Source: Larix kaempferi
Lineage: Eukaryota; Streptophyta; Pinopsida; Pinales; Pinaceae
DNA length: 64,000 nucleotides
Assembly (NCBI GenBank): GCA_027924585.1
Contig: BSBM01000068.1
Location: forward strand, 13,117,501 to 13,181,500
Reading direction: 5' to 3'
Shown in pieces: positions 44,428-55,690 of this stretch. Position 1 is the stretch's first letter. Each line of letters opens with the position of its first letter. A model generated the notes under the pieces. It ran no database searches and was not told the origin of the DNA. It worked only from the letters and a program-made list of their open reading frames with translations. The position numbers and the translations under genes were made by a program.

Positions 44428-44979
44428 TGTTAAGATTTAATATGCTAAGATAGAAAATAGCAGCATTACATTCCATTTCACAATAATAGCATATACAGGA
44501 TCACTGAAGAAACAACAAGCACAGCATAAACACAAGAGACAGAGATTTATCCTGGGAAACCCTCATGGGGTAGAAAACCCAGCAAAGCTTCCTCAATATA
44601 GATGACCAGCAATATACAAAGATGAAACCCTGAGACATGATCTCCTCCTCCACAATAGCAGACCTCTCCTCCACAAGTGCGCTATCCTCAAGTGAGTGAA
44701 TGTATCAAATGAGGAACACACCTCCTCTATTTATACACTACTCTGATATGTATTTTACACAAGTACATGTAGGCTCGTATTTAACCATTAGGTTAAATAC
44801 CCCATTATAACTGACTGGGCCAACCCCCACATGGTGGGTCTAATAACCCTAGTTACCACAACCAACTTGGAGGAATAAACATCTCCGGATTTATAGTATA
44901 ATCACATCGGAGGTATGGAACATCTCCGGAATAAATAATATACAAATATAATATTCTTTGAAGTTACAATATTTCAACA
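44428..44979 (-). repeat. 3' LTR of copia element C
   Basis: Reverse complement of the element A LTR: plus strand starts TGTTAAGATT and ends TTTCAACA, with the TATA box at 44728-44735 (minus). Slightly shorter (552 bp) than the LTRs of A. Confidence 0.88.
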
Positions 44980-44988
44980 CTCCCCCTT
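44980..44988 (-). promoter_or_regulatory. Polypurine tract next to the LTR of element C
   Basis: CTCCCCCTT on the plus strand, AAGGGGGAG on the minus strand, immediately before the LTR as in element A. Confidence 0.8.
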
Positions 44989-45179
44989 AACGAGAAGGAT
45001 ATTATAACAGTATCTGCACGAGCAAAGAGTCATCAACATCATACATGATACATCTATAAATCATTGGAAGCTTTCTCAACATCATCAGTAACTTAAGCAG
45101 TTACTGGAACATCAACATCTTCAGTACTGAGTCTTTATCTTCTGTAGCACTCAAACAGCTATAGCAACATCAATATCTG

Positions 45180-47235
45180 AATCCTCACGATCATCAGCAT
45201 CATCATCACACGATCATCAGCATCGTCATCACATGATCATCAGCATTGTCATCACACGATCATTAGCATCGTCACACACGATCATCAGCATCGTCATCAC
45301 ACGATCATCAACATCGTCATCACACGATCATCATCATCGTCACACACGATCATCAGCATCGTCATCACACGATCATCAACATCGTCATCACACGATCATC
45401 AACATCGTCATCACACGATCATCAGCATCGTCACACACGATCATCAGCATCGTCATCACACGATCATCAGCATCCTCATCACATGATCAGCAACGTCGTC
45501 ATCACACGATCAGCAGCAGTACAAGTATTCATGCCAATACAAGTGACCATATCAACAATACGAGTATCCTACCAACTCAAGTAGCCACATCATCAATACA
45601 AGTATCCTACCGATACAAGTAACCACATCATCAATACAAGTATCCTACCGATACAAGTAACCACATCATCAATACAAGTATCCTACCGATACAAGTAACC
45701 ACATCATCAATACAAGTATCCTACCGATACAAGTAACCATATCATCAATACAAGTATCCTACCGACACAAGTAACCACATCATCAATACAAGTATACTAC
45801 CGACATAAGTAACCACATCATCAATACAAGTATCCTACCGATACAAGTAACCACATCATCAATACAAGTATCCTACCGATACAAGTAACCACATCAAAAA
45901 TCACTTTCTCGGAGACCATACGTCTACGGATCAATTCAGGGACCGCAGTCCGGGGATGATACAATCCCCACTTCTCGGAGACCACACGTCTACGGATCAA
46001 TTCAGGGACCAAAGTTCAGGGATGATACAATCCCCACTTCTCGGAGACCACACGTCTACGGATCAATTCAGGGACCAAAATCCGGGGATGATACAATCCC
46101 CATCACGTACATTTTGAACCAAGGTCCAGGGACGATGCAGTCCTATCTTCAATTCTCGGAGACATCAGTCTACGGATCAATTCTGGGACCTCAGTCCGGG
46201 GACGATGCAATCCCCTGCCTGTTCATTCAGGACTTCATTATCGGAGACCCAGTCTACGGCTCTATTCTGGGACCTCAGTCCGGGGACGATGCAATCCCCT
46301 GCCTGTTCATTCAGGACTTCATTATCGGAGACCCAGTCTACGGCTCTATTCTGGGACCTCAGTCCGGGGACGATGCAATCCCCTGCCTGTTCATTCAGGA
46401 CTTCATTTTCGGAGACCCAGTCTACGGCTCTATTCTGAGACCTCAGTACGGGGATGATGCAATCCCCTGCTTGTTCATTCAGGACTTCATTATCGGAGAC
46501 CCAGTCTACGGCTCTATTCTGGGACCTCAGTCCGGGGACGATGCAATCCCCTGCCTGTTCATTCAGGACTTCATTCTCGGAGACCTCACGTCTACGGCTC
46601 TCTTTAGGACTGAAAGTCCAGGGATGATCCAATCCCCTCAACTGTCCACTAAGGATTTCATTCTCGGAGACCTCACGTCTACGGCTCTCTTTAGGACTGA
46701 AAGTCCAGGGATGATCCAATCCCCTCAACTGTCCACTAAGGACTTCATTCTCGGAGACCTCACGTCTACGGCTCTCTTTAGGACTGAAAGTCCAGGGATG
46801 ATCCAATCCCCTCAACTGTCCACTAAGGACTTCATTCTCGGAGACCTCACGTCTACGGCTCTCTTTAGGACTGAAAGTCCAGGGATGATCCAATCCCCTC
46901 AACTGTCCACTAAGGACTTCATTCTCGGAGACCTCACGTCTACGGCTCTCTTTAGGACTGAAAGTCCAGGGATGATCCAATCCCCTCAACTGTCCACTAA
47001 GGACTTCATTCTCGGAGACCTCACGTCTAGGGCTCTCTTTAGGACTGAAAGTCCAGGGATGATCCAATCCCCTCAACTGTCCACTAAGGACTTCATTCTC
47101 GGAGACCTCACGTCTACGGCTCTCTTTAGGACTGAAAGTCCAGGGATGATCCAATCCCCTCAACTGTCCACTAAGGACTTCATTCTCGGAGACCTCACGT
47201 CTACGGCTCACTTTAGAACAAGTGTTCAAGGATGA
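45180..47235 (-). repeat. Minisatellite block of element C
   Basis: Five families in sequence: CACGATCATCAGCATCGTCA units of about 23 bp (45185-45515); a 38-bp unit with TATCCTACCGATACAAGTAA (45560-45895); a unit of about 66 bp with ACGTCTACGGATCAATTC (45900-46105); an 84-bp unit (CAGTCTACGG at 46250, 46334, 46418, 46502); and an 87-bp unit (CACGTCTACGG every 87 bp from 46587 to 47196, eight copies). Because 84 and 87 are multiples of three, long frames exist on both strands (46114-47235 plus, 46177-47319 minus). Homologous to the block of element A but differently expanded. Confidence 0.9.
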
Positions 47236-47525
47236 TACAATCCCCACATGTATTCTCATCAATACAAGTACAAGTATCCTCAACCATACGAGTACATTAA
47301 TCAATACATGTGTCATCAAAAGTATGTATTCTTACCAATACATCTTATCATCAAAAGCATGTATTCTCACCAATACATCTATCATCAAAAGCATGTAAAA
47401 CAAAGTATTCTAAGCATAAGAGTCCTAAATCTAAATATTTCTAAGTATCTAGGTGTAGAGAACAGGTTACCTCATCATCGACCTTGTTGTTCGATGAGAC
47501 AATCTCATCATCAGTGACTATACTA

Positions 47526-47535
47526 CTCCCCCTTT
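47526..47535 (-). promoter_or_regulatory. First polypurine tract of element C
   Basis: CTCCCCCTTT on the plus strand, AAAGGGGGAG on the minus strand, just after the pol end, identical in place and sequence to 8651-8660 in element A. Confidence 0.6.
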
Positions 47536-48780
47536 CGAGGAGGGTCCTTTTGAACTACACCAAGCTTGTCTTGGAAGTATTCAAATTTCACCCAAGACAG
47601 AAGTTTGGTAACTTCTTCACTTGAGGTAGAGGTTTGGTTAGTACAATGGTAACCTGTTACAAATTCAAACTTTATAGTTCCTTTCTGTGTCATATCTTGT
47701 TAGTTCCCTATGTTCTTTGACTTATCATGGAACACTAGAATCTATGTCATCCTGATACAACTCTATTTATCACATAGGATCACAGTTGGTTCTATCTCTA
47801 AGTCAAACAATCCTGAAGCCAAACTTCTTCACAACAAGTAGAGCAAGCAGCCATATATTCTGCTTGTGCTGAGAGCTACATTAGACTGCTTCCAGCTAAA
47901 CCACGAGATCATGGTTAATCCCAGACAATAACATCCTCTTGATGTGTTCTTCCTGTATGATACACTTTCTTCCCAACCAGCATCTGATTAGCCATCTAAA
48001 GTCATGATCTCCAAGATAGCATAGATCAAAGTCTATCGTATCCTTTATGTACCTCATCACATGCTTTGCAACTATCGGGTGAACACATCTAGTTTCCACT
48101 AGATACTGACTCAAGGTGTTCACAACAAAGCATATATCTAACCTAGTATATGTTAGATACATCAATGACCCAATAATTTGACTGTACAGAGTTGTATCCA
48201 CTAACTCTGATGAGTCATCTCCTAACAGCTTCAAGTTGGAATCCATAAGAGTGGCCATTCCAACATATCAAGTCTTCTCAAGATTTTTCAGCATACTTTC
48301 TCTGGTTGAGAGAGATTCCTTCTGAGACTTTCCATACTTTTAGACCTAGAAAGTAATGCATCAATCTGAGATCTTTCAATTTCATTTCTACAGTTATCTA
48401 TCTGTGCCATCTCTCATCAGATGGGTCTATTGATATTAGCCTCAACATCATTCGAACTATGTGGTGAGTTCCTTCTTGCATCCATGTCATATGTGTATAG
48501 AAGCCATATTCAACCTTGTAGCAAAGGTTGAGATCCACATCACCCATGGTGATCATTAAGCTCATCAACTGATTATCGATCCTGGGTATCCATACAGAAC
48601 CTGAATCACACTTCTTCTTTAATTACACCATTAAGAAAATGGTTTTATCTATCCTCTTGGAACAAACATCTCATCATGATTCTCTTTCTCTTTTCTAAGA
48701 GAATCTTCTAGCCACAAGCCTTCTATAGTGTGTTTGATTTGTAAATCCTTTTGTTGAACATCCATCGCTTGTTCATCATT
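47536..48780 (-). pseudogene. Broken copia RT-RNase H of element C
   Basis: Minus-strand motifs LDICFVVNTLSQYLVE, VMRYIKDTIDFDLCYLGDH (48258-47896) and, lower down, RNase H fragments with the words of element A (HDKSK and LTKPL-like segments between 47900 and 47560). It is more decayed than in A; no catalytic YVDD can be read. Confidence 0.75.
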
Positions 48781-50724
48781 CATCATGATTTTTCCTACAA
48801 ATCAAAATTAGGTACATGATTAGTAATACTTCATAATCATCAAATCATATTGACATGATAACCTATTATGCATACAGATATCATTTACATAGTTATGCAA
48901 CTATCTTGACCAATACTTTGGCACAACACTTTCCCATATCCTGTATGCATACGGTGGCTATCTAGATGCCTTCCATCTCTACCAGAACATACTATCGAGA
49001 GTGTGCACAACTCTCAGCATGTCAGCAAAGAGGTTTCATTCTAGACAAGCAACAATGGAATGTTTGTCCAACTTACCAAACATATGCACATTAGTTGTAT
49101 ACTGTTCAATGCTCTATGAATGTTTACACTCAGCATTATATATTCTAGGAATACAAATATGCATACAACCTATTACAGGCAATATCATTACTATTTCAAA
49201 TAACAACTCAAATACTTATCTTTTATGTTTGTGTGGCTGCCTCCCGCTTGATCTTCTGTATGTCTTTTGAACTTCTATTCATTCTGTACCATTGTGCATG
49301 CTCAAGAGTCATCCTCATGATCTCATACACAAACATACACTCATTAGTATATTCTAAATGTTATCAAAACATTATAGTTCTAAATAATCTTGAAAATGTA
49401 TAGTCATGATTATAGTTAATAAACATTAGTATTCAAGATTTCAGGGAAGTCTTCTTTTACTCATGCATATTATCAATCAAGATAAAAAGACATAATATGC
49501 ATAATCCCTTGATTACTAACTTTATGAATAAGCATAACCAATCATACCAAGTATACTTATATAAGGGATCCTAACACAAGGTAAGATTCATGGGAAACAT
49601 ACCTGGATTAGTATACCTACTTAGTTATGTACAACATACCTAAACAATCTCTTCAATGATTTAGAGATCCTGAGCTAGAACCTGCATGTCTCATAGGTTA
49701 AGCATAATATAACAAAGTCATACATACCTCGTAAGTAGAACAAATATTATGGATGAGTCTTTGTCTTCATGTTTTCATGGTCATGGAACCTGATTTGTCT
49801 TTTGTGATGTACCTGTATCTTGTTAGCAGACAACATCAACCTCACACAACATCATAATGCATTAGTACAATCATATAGCCCTAATCAATGAATGTCTTTG
49901 ATCATTCACATGCATTCATATTGTTACTAGGGTGATAAGACAATTCTAACATTAATCAATATTGTACTAGTAAATAATATGAAGACAAACACATCATGAA
50001 CTTAATCAAGAATTAGATTTCAAGACATACCTGAACCTCCTTAAGTCATACCTGTCGAGACTTCTTGTAGTCTTCTTATGTAAGGCCTTAGCCTCAACTC
50101 CCCCTGAAACTTGATCTGGAGCTTGATTAGGGTTTGCTAGAGAAACCCTAAAGATTCAAACTTTGACTTTCATACTTCTGAATGGATGAAAGAATATGTC
50201 TTGCTGAGCTGATCAAACTGGCATACTTCAATTTTGGAATCTCCAAAATTTGACCCCTCAAAATTGCCTTTGAAACTTCTGGATCTTCTGGACAGGATCC
50301 CGAACTAGGGTTTGATGAAGCCCACCCTTCTGCCCAAACAAAAGGTTTGATCCAAGGCTCTAAACTCTTATTTTTCTTAGGAGCTTCCAGCCGTGGTTAC
50401 AGACTTCAAAAATTCCAACTTTTGCTGAAGCCTTAATTTTCCATCTTTCCGATCAAAATCCCGAACTGGGGTTTGATCAAGCCCGGTCTTCCACCCAACC
50501 AAAAAATTCGATCTTGGTCTCTAAATTTTGATTTTCCTGAGTAGCATTCATCCGTGGACTCTGATTCCAAAAATTCTAACTTTCTCCGAAACCCTAAATT
50601 CCGGAAGCCATGAATAAAGGTGCTCCAAAAATAATTCTGTTTTGACAGAAATATGCACCTGATTGTTTCTGCTATAAATCTGAAATTTTTGCTCCACAGG
50701 GTCTGAAACCCTTTTTTTACAGTA

Positions 50725-51062
50725 GCCTGACCTTTCATCTTTCCATCCTGACAGGTCTGACCTCAATTGGGTTTTCTGAGAGAAAGTTATGCCAAGTGTC
50801 GCAACGTGACCTGTTTATGGGATAAAACAGGAGAGAAAACTTGTACAGCATGCCACGTGTCACTGTTTGAACTTCGGCCTCTGAAAACTTTTTTTGAGAT
50901 AGCTCGACCTGTTATCTTTCCATCCTGACAGGTCTGACCTCAATTGGACTTTCTGAGAGAGAGTTATGCCAAGTGTTGCAACGTGACCTTTTTATGGGAT
51001 AAAACAGGAGAGAGAACTTGTACGGAGTGCCACGTGTCACTGGTTCACCTTCGGCCTATGAA
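50725..51062 (-). repeat. 177-bp tandem duplication in the leader of element C
   Basis: CATCCTGACAGGTCTGACCT recurs at 50744 and 50921, and the following 150 bp are also repeated (TTATGCCAAGTGT..GCAACGTGACCT, TTTATGGGATAAAACAGGAG). Element B has one copy of this part (near 32645-32800), so the duplication is specific to C. Confidence 0.8.
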
Positions 51063-51498
51063 AATACACAAAATACACATTTTATAGAAAGCATTTCCCA
51101 ACGATCACCAATTGATCCATATTATCAACATCATTTTATTTAATGTAATAGTTTTAGTTTATCACAGATGCACATGACATATAATACTTCAATAATTCAC
51201 ATCATAAGATGGTATCCACGTACCGCATCATATATTTCACATCTTATTAATGAAATCATATAAACATTTATTGTAATCATAAATAAAGGAATCTTATGAT
51301 AATCATGACATCCTAACCACATAAACATAGTAGAATCATAATCATAGTGACATCATAAAACACAGTAGCATCATATACTCGGGTCCATCATGTCGTAATA
51401 AAGTTTACTCAGTCAAGCAAAGCCAACAAATAATAATCAAATAAAGTATAGTGTGTCTAACTAATAAATATTCCTAATCAAAATATGGGGTGTTACAA
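51063..51498 (-). repeat. Possible LTR fragment beginning TGTAACACCCC
   Basis: On the minus strand the sequence from 51498 begins TGTAACACCCCATATTTTGA, a start seen in many plant gypsy LTRs, and abruptly ends the reading frame of the DUF4283 pseudogene. A TATAAAA lies near 51090 (minus). No partner LTR or primer site is seen, so this remains tentative. Confidence 0.35.
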
Positions 51499-52326
51499 TT
51501 TGCGGCACCGAAAAGGAATGTGTTCATAGTCCAGCGGTTGGATCCAATCTGAATCTTCATGGATTAGGCTTATCGTGTCCGAGAGGGCCTTGGAAATGTG
51601 CATGTAGACACATATCCAAACATCAGAGGTATATTTGTTGAGTTTAATTTGATCAACCGAGCGGACATAGCTTCCAAGAGTGTTTCCTATATCCTTAAGG
51701 GATTCCTCATCCTAGTATTCCTGGGGGAGAGAGTACATTTGAATCCAGACGGGGGCCTAGGTGAAATCTTCTTTTTTTGGGATGAATCGTTCGACCTAGT
51801 TTTTCAAGTACAAGCCTACGGAGTTGAAGAAGTAGGGTCCTCCATCTTCCACCCTAGTCTTATCATCCAGACAGTGGAAGATGATAGTAAAGAAACCCTT
51901 GGAGCCTAACTAAAGGTCATAATGGGATTTAGGTTTCTATTTTTCTACTATCCAGCCTCTGAGGGCTTGCTTCATTAGCCATATGCCAATGAATTTATCA
52001 GTGAGTGGATGGTATTTCATGTGCTGACCTCTCGCATTTTTTCGTTCTACAGGGAGAGTGAGGCTGGGCTGTTCAGCTACCTGAGATATCTAGGTGTGGG
52101 TTCCTGGGGCACCGTGACCAGTCGGGATCTCCTCGGGATTTTTTGGTGCAGTATGTAGCAAATCATTGCCGTTTATGGGGATATATTCTGAGCCAATCTG
52201 CAGCTTGGATGCCTTGGATTGATTCAGATTTGAGCGCTGCATGTCAGGGGGTTGATTCATATTTGAGCGATTCATGTTAGTGATCGACTAGGAGGGGCCA
52301 TTTCCCCCTCCCCGGTCAGAAGACAT
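51499..52326 (-). pseudogene. DUF4283/zinc-knuckle (LINE ORF1-type) pseudogene
   Basis: Read on the minus strand from an ATG at 52326 (MSSDRGGGNGPS). Recognisable parts: YHPLTDKFIGIWLMKQALRG, GFFTIIFHCLDDKTRVEDGG, PYFFNSVGLYLKN, APVWIQMYSLPQEY, DIGNTLGSYVRSVD and DWIQPLDYEHIPFRCRK, the start of the CCHC knuckle. This is the DUF4283 plus zf-CCHC_4 layout of plant LINE ORF1-like proteins. Six stops interrupt it, all TAG, mostly where Trp is expected. The frame is cut at 51499 inside the knuckle by the LTR-like sequence. The plus-strand frame 51598-51909 is its shadow. Confidence 0.75.
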
Positions 52327-52984
52327 TGGGATGACTCAAGGTCGTGATGACGGGATGTAGCGAGGATGGTACAGGGCCAATGTCAAAGTTGGATCATAGA
52401 AGAGAGCCAGAGTAAACCCTAGTAGTCATACTTCCAGAGCAATTTCAACAGAAACCTATTCTCATATGATGAAAATAAGATACATCCTAAAGAATATTAC
52501 CTAAATAGTTACCAAACTTATATTTATATTGTAAAATAAATGTAATATACAAACTGAACTAAATTATAAAGTTTAAAGCTTTAAAATTGAAAATAAATTT
52601 AAACCCTCTAATATTCATGAAATTAATTCTTTTAATTGGGGTTTCACTTATCGATGGAGTCAAATACATAACAAATCTGTAATAAAACATGCAAATAATC
52701 TCCCACATAAGTACATTAAGTTAAATCGACTTGTTCAGAAAACCAATTTCTTTATATTTATATAAATTATTACAAAATACCCAAAGTGATGTATAGTCAT
52801 GTTAGTTTAATTTCTTTTTCAAATAAGGATTTAATTTTGACCATTCAAACCTTATTGTTATTTAAATTTACCAGTCACGGCCTTAAGCAATGGGAAATAC
52901 ATTTAAATAACTATCATACCTTATGACACTAGGTTTTTTGAACCCAAAATCCAACGGCATATATGTCCAAGTTTTGACATCTTG
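52327..52984. other. AT-rich spacer
   Basis: No gene or element is recognised; strongly AT-rich from about 52480. Confidence 0.4.
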
Positions 52985-53535
52985 TTGTCGACCATCCGAC
53001 AAGCATCATCTTGTTTAAATGTCGGTGGTACTTCAGAGGATATCCGAAAGTAAAACAACGTGTCAGATATCATATCCCTCTGTTGTCGGATATCGGACAA
53101 CTACGTTTTTAATATTTCCGTTGAATATCCGACATCCTCCAATCAGATATTCGACAACTACTCTATTACCATACCCATCGGATATCCGACAGGTATCTCC
53201 TTATAAACTGTCGGATATCTGACACCCCTCTTTTACCATACCCGTCGAGTATCCGACCGATACCTGTCGGATATCCGACAACTCCTCTTGTACCATAGCC
53301 GTCGGTGGTATAACAAAGGTGTCGGATTATTTGTAAGGGTAAGTCGGATATCCGACGTGCTTTGCATTGTTAAAAGTCCGATATCCGACACCTTTATCCA
53401 TCAGTGGTATGGCAAAGGCGTCGGATATCCGACGTCCTTTAAATTGTTAAAAGTCCAATATCTGATGCCTTTAGCCATCGATGGTATGGAAAAGGCGTCA
53501 AATTGTTTGTGGTGACTGTCAGATATCTGACTGAG
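52985..53535. repeat. Array of GTCGGATATCCGAC-like palindromes
   Basis: About a dozen copies or variants of the 14-bp palindrome GTCGGATATCCGAC in 550 bp: exact or nearly exact around 53197, 53213, 53266, 53345, 53376 and 53419, with decayed ones between and beside them. Part of the region (53290-53510) is also a tandem repeat of about 80-100 bp with GTGGTATGGCAAAGGCGTC. Such clustered palindromes are typical of protein-binding sites, for example transposase sites near transposon ends, but no coding partner is evident. Confidence 0.75.
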
Positions 53536-54990
53536 GTTTTTGTATTTAATAAAAAACAAAAAAAAACAAAACACCACATGATACATCACATGTTCCTATC
53601 TACCAATTGCAACACAACTTAGGTTATTCCTTCTTTGTAATTCAATTACTTGGGATATCTAGCCCATACAGTGTTGTGATGCATGCAAGAAGAGTTCAAG
53701 CCTCCAATATTATCTTGCTAGTTCTATTCACAAATTCAAACTAGCCTTCAATTCAATATAATGGTGGAGATACAAGTTGAGATACCTTTGGATAATGGTG
53801 GAACTATTCTATGTTCTCACAAACCCATCATCAACATGATTTCACATATGGCATTCTCTTTCACATGTGCAATAATGGCATGGTTCACCATACCTATTTG
53901 GATGACAACCACATCCTTGGAATTATATATTTTGGTGATAAATCATGGGAATATAACACATTCCTCTGCCATACACTTTGCAAGTGTTTCCTTGTCCTTG
54001 TCCTTTCCTAGTTAGACAATGAACACCACATTACATCATGCCTATTCATGACAACACACATAGTTTATGACATCTTACATATGTTCATTCAATTTGCAAT
54101 TCATGCATATTTTCAAATAATTGCATAGTTGTAGCTACTATCTCTAGTATTTAACAACATTCTTATATCTCGATCATTCACACGTTAAGAAAATATAAGT
54201 TGTTTGTTCATATATTGCAAAATTCCCAAGCACATTGTATTTACCCACTATGATACTGCATGTACTGCATGCCATCATTTTATTGGTAGATTTTATGTTC
54301 CATACCAAGCTTCCAATGGATTTTTTTTATGGTGTCTTAATGTCCATCATGATCTACAACCTCACTTACTAGTTGCCTCTTTTGTCTTAGCTTGTTGACC
54401 TTGTATATTTTAGAAACACACTAAGAACTTCACATCTTCATCTCATGCTATCAGTACACATATATTGTTATAATAATATTCTCAGTATTGCAATATCCTC
54501 CAACAATGTGAATACTTATGATATGGTGTGTCACACCCTTCATTAATTGAATGAGTTTAAGAACCTACATTTTTCTAATTTACACAAGAATATAACTCTC
54601 TCTGTTTGTTGCTATCTTCCATATCTTTGCATAAGAGTAGGAAGTGTTCCAACTATGAATTGGGAAACATGACTTCCTTGGTTGAGAATTGGAGTTTTGC
54701 ATAGTGCAATACTATTTGATGTTTTCTTATTTACCGATTAAGAACATGTATTATTTTGATATGAACAAGGTATAATATTAGTAGGTTCTTGTTTTCAAGT
54801 AGTATATGATAGTAAATCCATCATCATATAGACAAGGTTGTAAGGATGAGTTAAACTGTATGGTGGAAACTACAAAAGATTTGTAAGATGCTACTAATTG
54901 CACATGACATTGTCTTCTCCTTGACCTAAAATACAACTACATACTTTTTTTTACCAGTTAAAACTAAGCACATATAAAAAGAACAAATTC
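53536..54990. other. Region without recognised genes
   Basis: Short open frames at 53761-54015 and 54204-54398 have no known motif. No repeat or RNA stands out. Confidence 0.35.
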
Positions 54991-54995
54991 CAAAC

Positions 54996-55690
54996 TCACT
55001 AATGTTCCATTTCTTTCTTCATGGTCACTTGGATGAGCCTCATAATCCACATCTGGAAGACCATCAAGAAAACCAAATTTATAATATATAATCATGATAC
55101 ACATCCTTCCAATTAAAAATTAACACTGTTATATTGTAATATCTCACCGTGGGTAGCCAGTATGGTCTCCTTATTCTGCAAACAAAAGGAAGAAGGTAAA
55201 ATATATAGTAAAAAAGAGTTTTTATAGCATACTAATAGACTAGATAATAATAAAAATCAATAAAGAAATAATCTTATCATTAAATCTTACCTTAATGTTT
55301 GTCTCTTTATTCCACATTTCTATGTACCCTTAAAAAAGGACCTCGATGAAGTCCCTATCGCAATCACACAATGATATACAACAAAACAATTAGTAAAGTG
55401 GATCAAATGCATAAGATTTTCCCTTGAATCATTAAAATGAAAATGTCTCAATTTCTATCCCAATACCTATGAAAAGGAAAATGATAAACACTGTTATCAA
55501 CCATTATGGAAATATCACACTTAGAGTCATTGCAGCAGTAATACCCATCATTAACATGGGCTGGAAAAAAAGTGGAAGATCATAGTCAATAATTGGCACA
55601 TCTCTTGTTCGATGCCCAACCCTTAATTAGTTGACCCTTAAGTTGTACCACACTGACGAAGTTGATGCTCCCATGATCATGCCTGCAATA
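54996..55690 (-). pseudogene. Possible exons of an unidentified minus-strand gene
   Basis: Segments with plausible splice borders on the minus strand: about 55681-55575 (begins after TTGCAG, reads [20 protein letters not shown]), about 55355-55291 (ends at GTAAGA), 55176-55149 (NKETILATHG, AG before and GTGAGA after), and about 55072-54998 (DGLPDVDYEAHPSDHEERNG). Together they look like diverged coding pieces, with stops in the first. I do not recognise the family. They could belong to the same transposon as the 57.8-61.9 kb gene. Confidence 0.3.

Larger units (their letters stand above)
44428..51062 (-). mobile_element. Copia element C (family of A), minus strand, 5' LTR missing
   Basis: On the minus strand: leader (51062-48800), broken RT-RNase H (about 48780-47540), repeat block (47520-45180), polypurine tract and one LTR (44979-44428) matching the LTR of element A in sequence. 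No LTR is found at the 5' end; homology to the leader of B simply begins at about 51062. It therefore lacks the 5' LTR, or that end was replaced by other sequence. It abuts the gypsy protease frame at 44427. Confidence 0.85.

Noticed and set aside
45180-45515. CRISPR-like array of GATCATCAGCATCGTCA with short spacers
   Set aside because: There are no unique spacers; it is a simple tandem repeat inside a plant retrotransposon.
46114-47319. Two very long ORFs (373 and 380 residues) on opposite strands
   Set aside because: Both are produced by 84- and 87-bp tandem repeats whose length is a multiple of three; the repeated peptide has no domain and the repeat lies in a non-coding block of a retrotransposon.
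51598-51909. Plus-strand ORF of 103 residues
   Set aside because: It is antisense to the DUF4283 pseudogene, whose motifs are clear on the minus strand.
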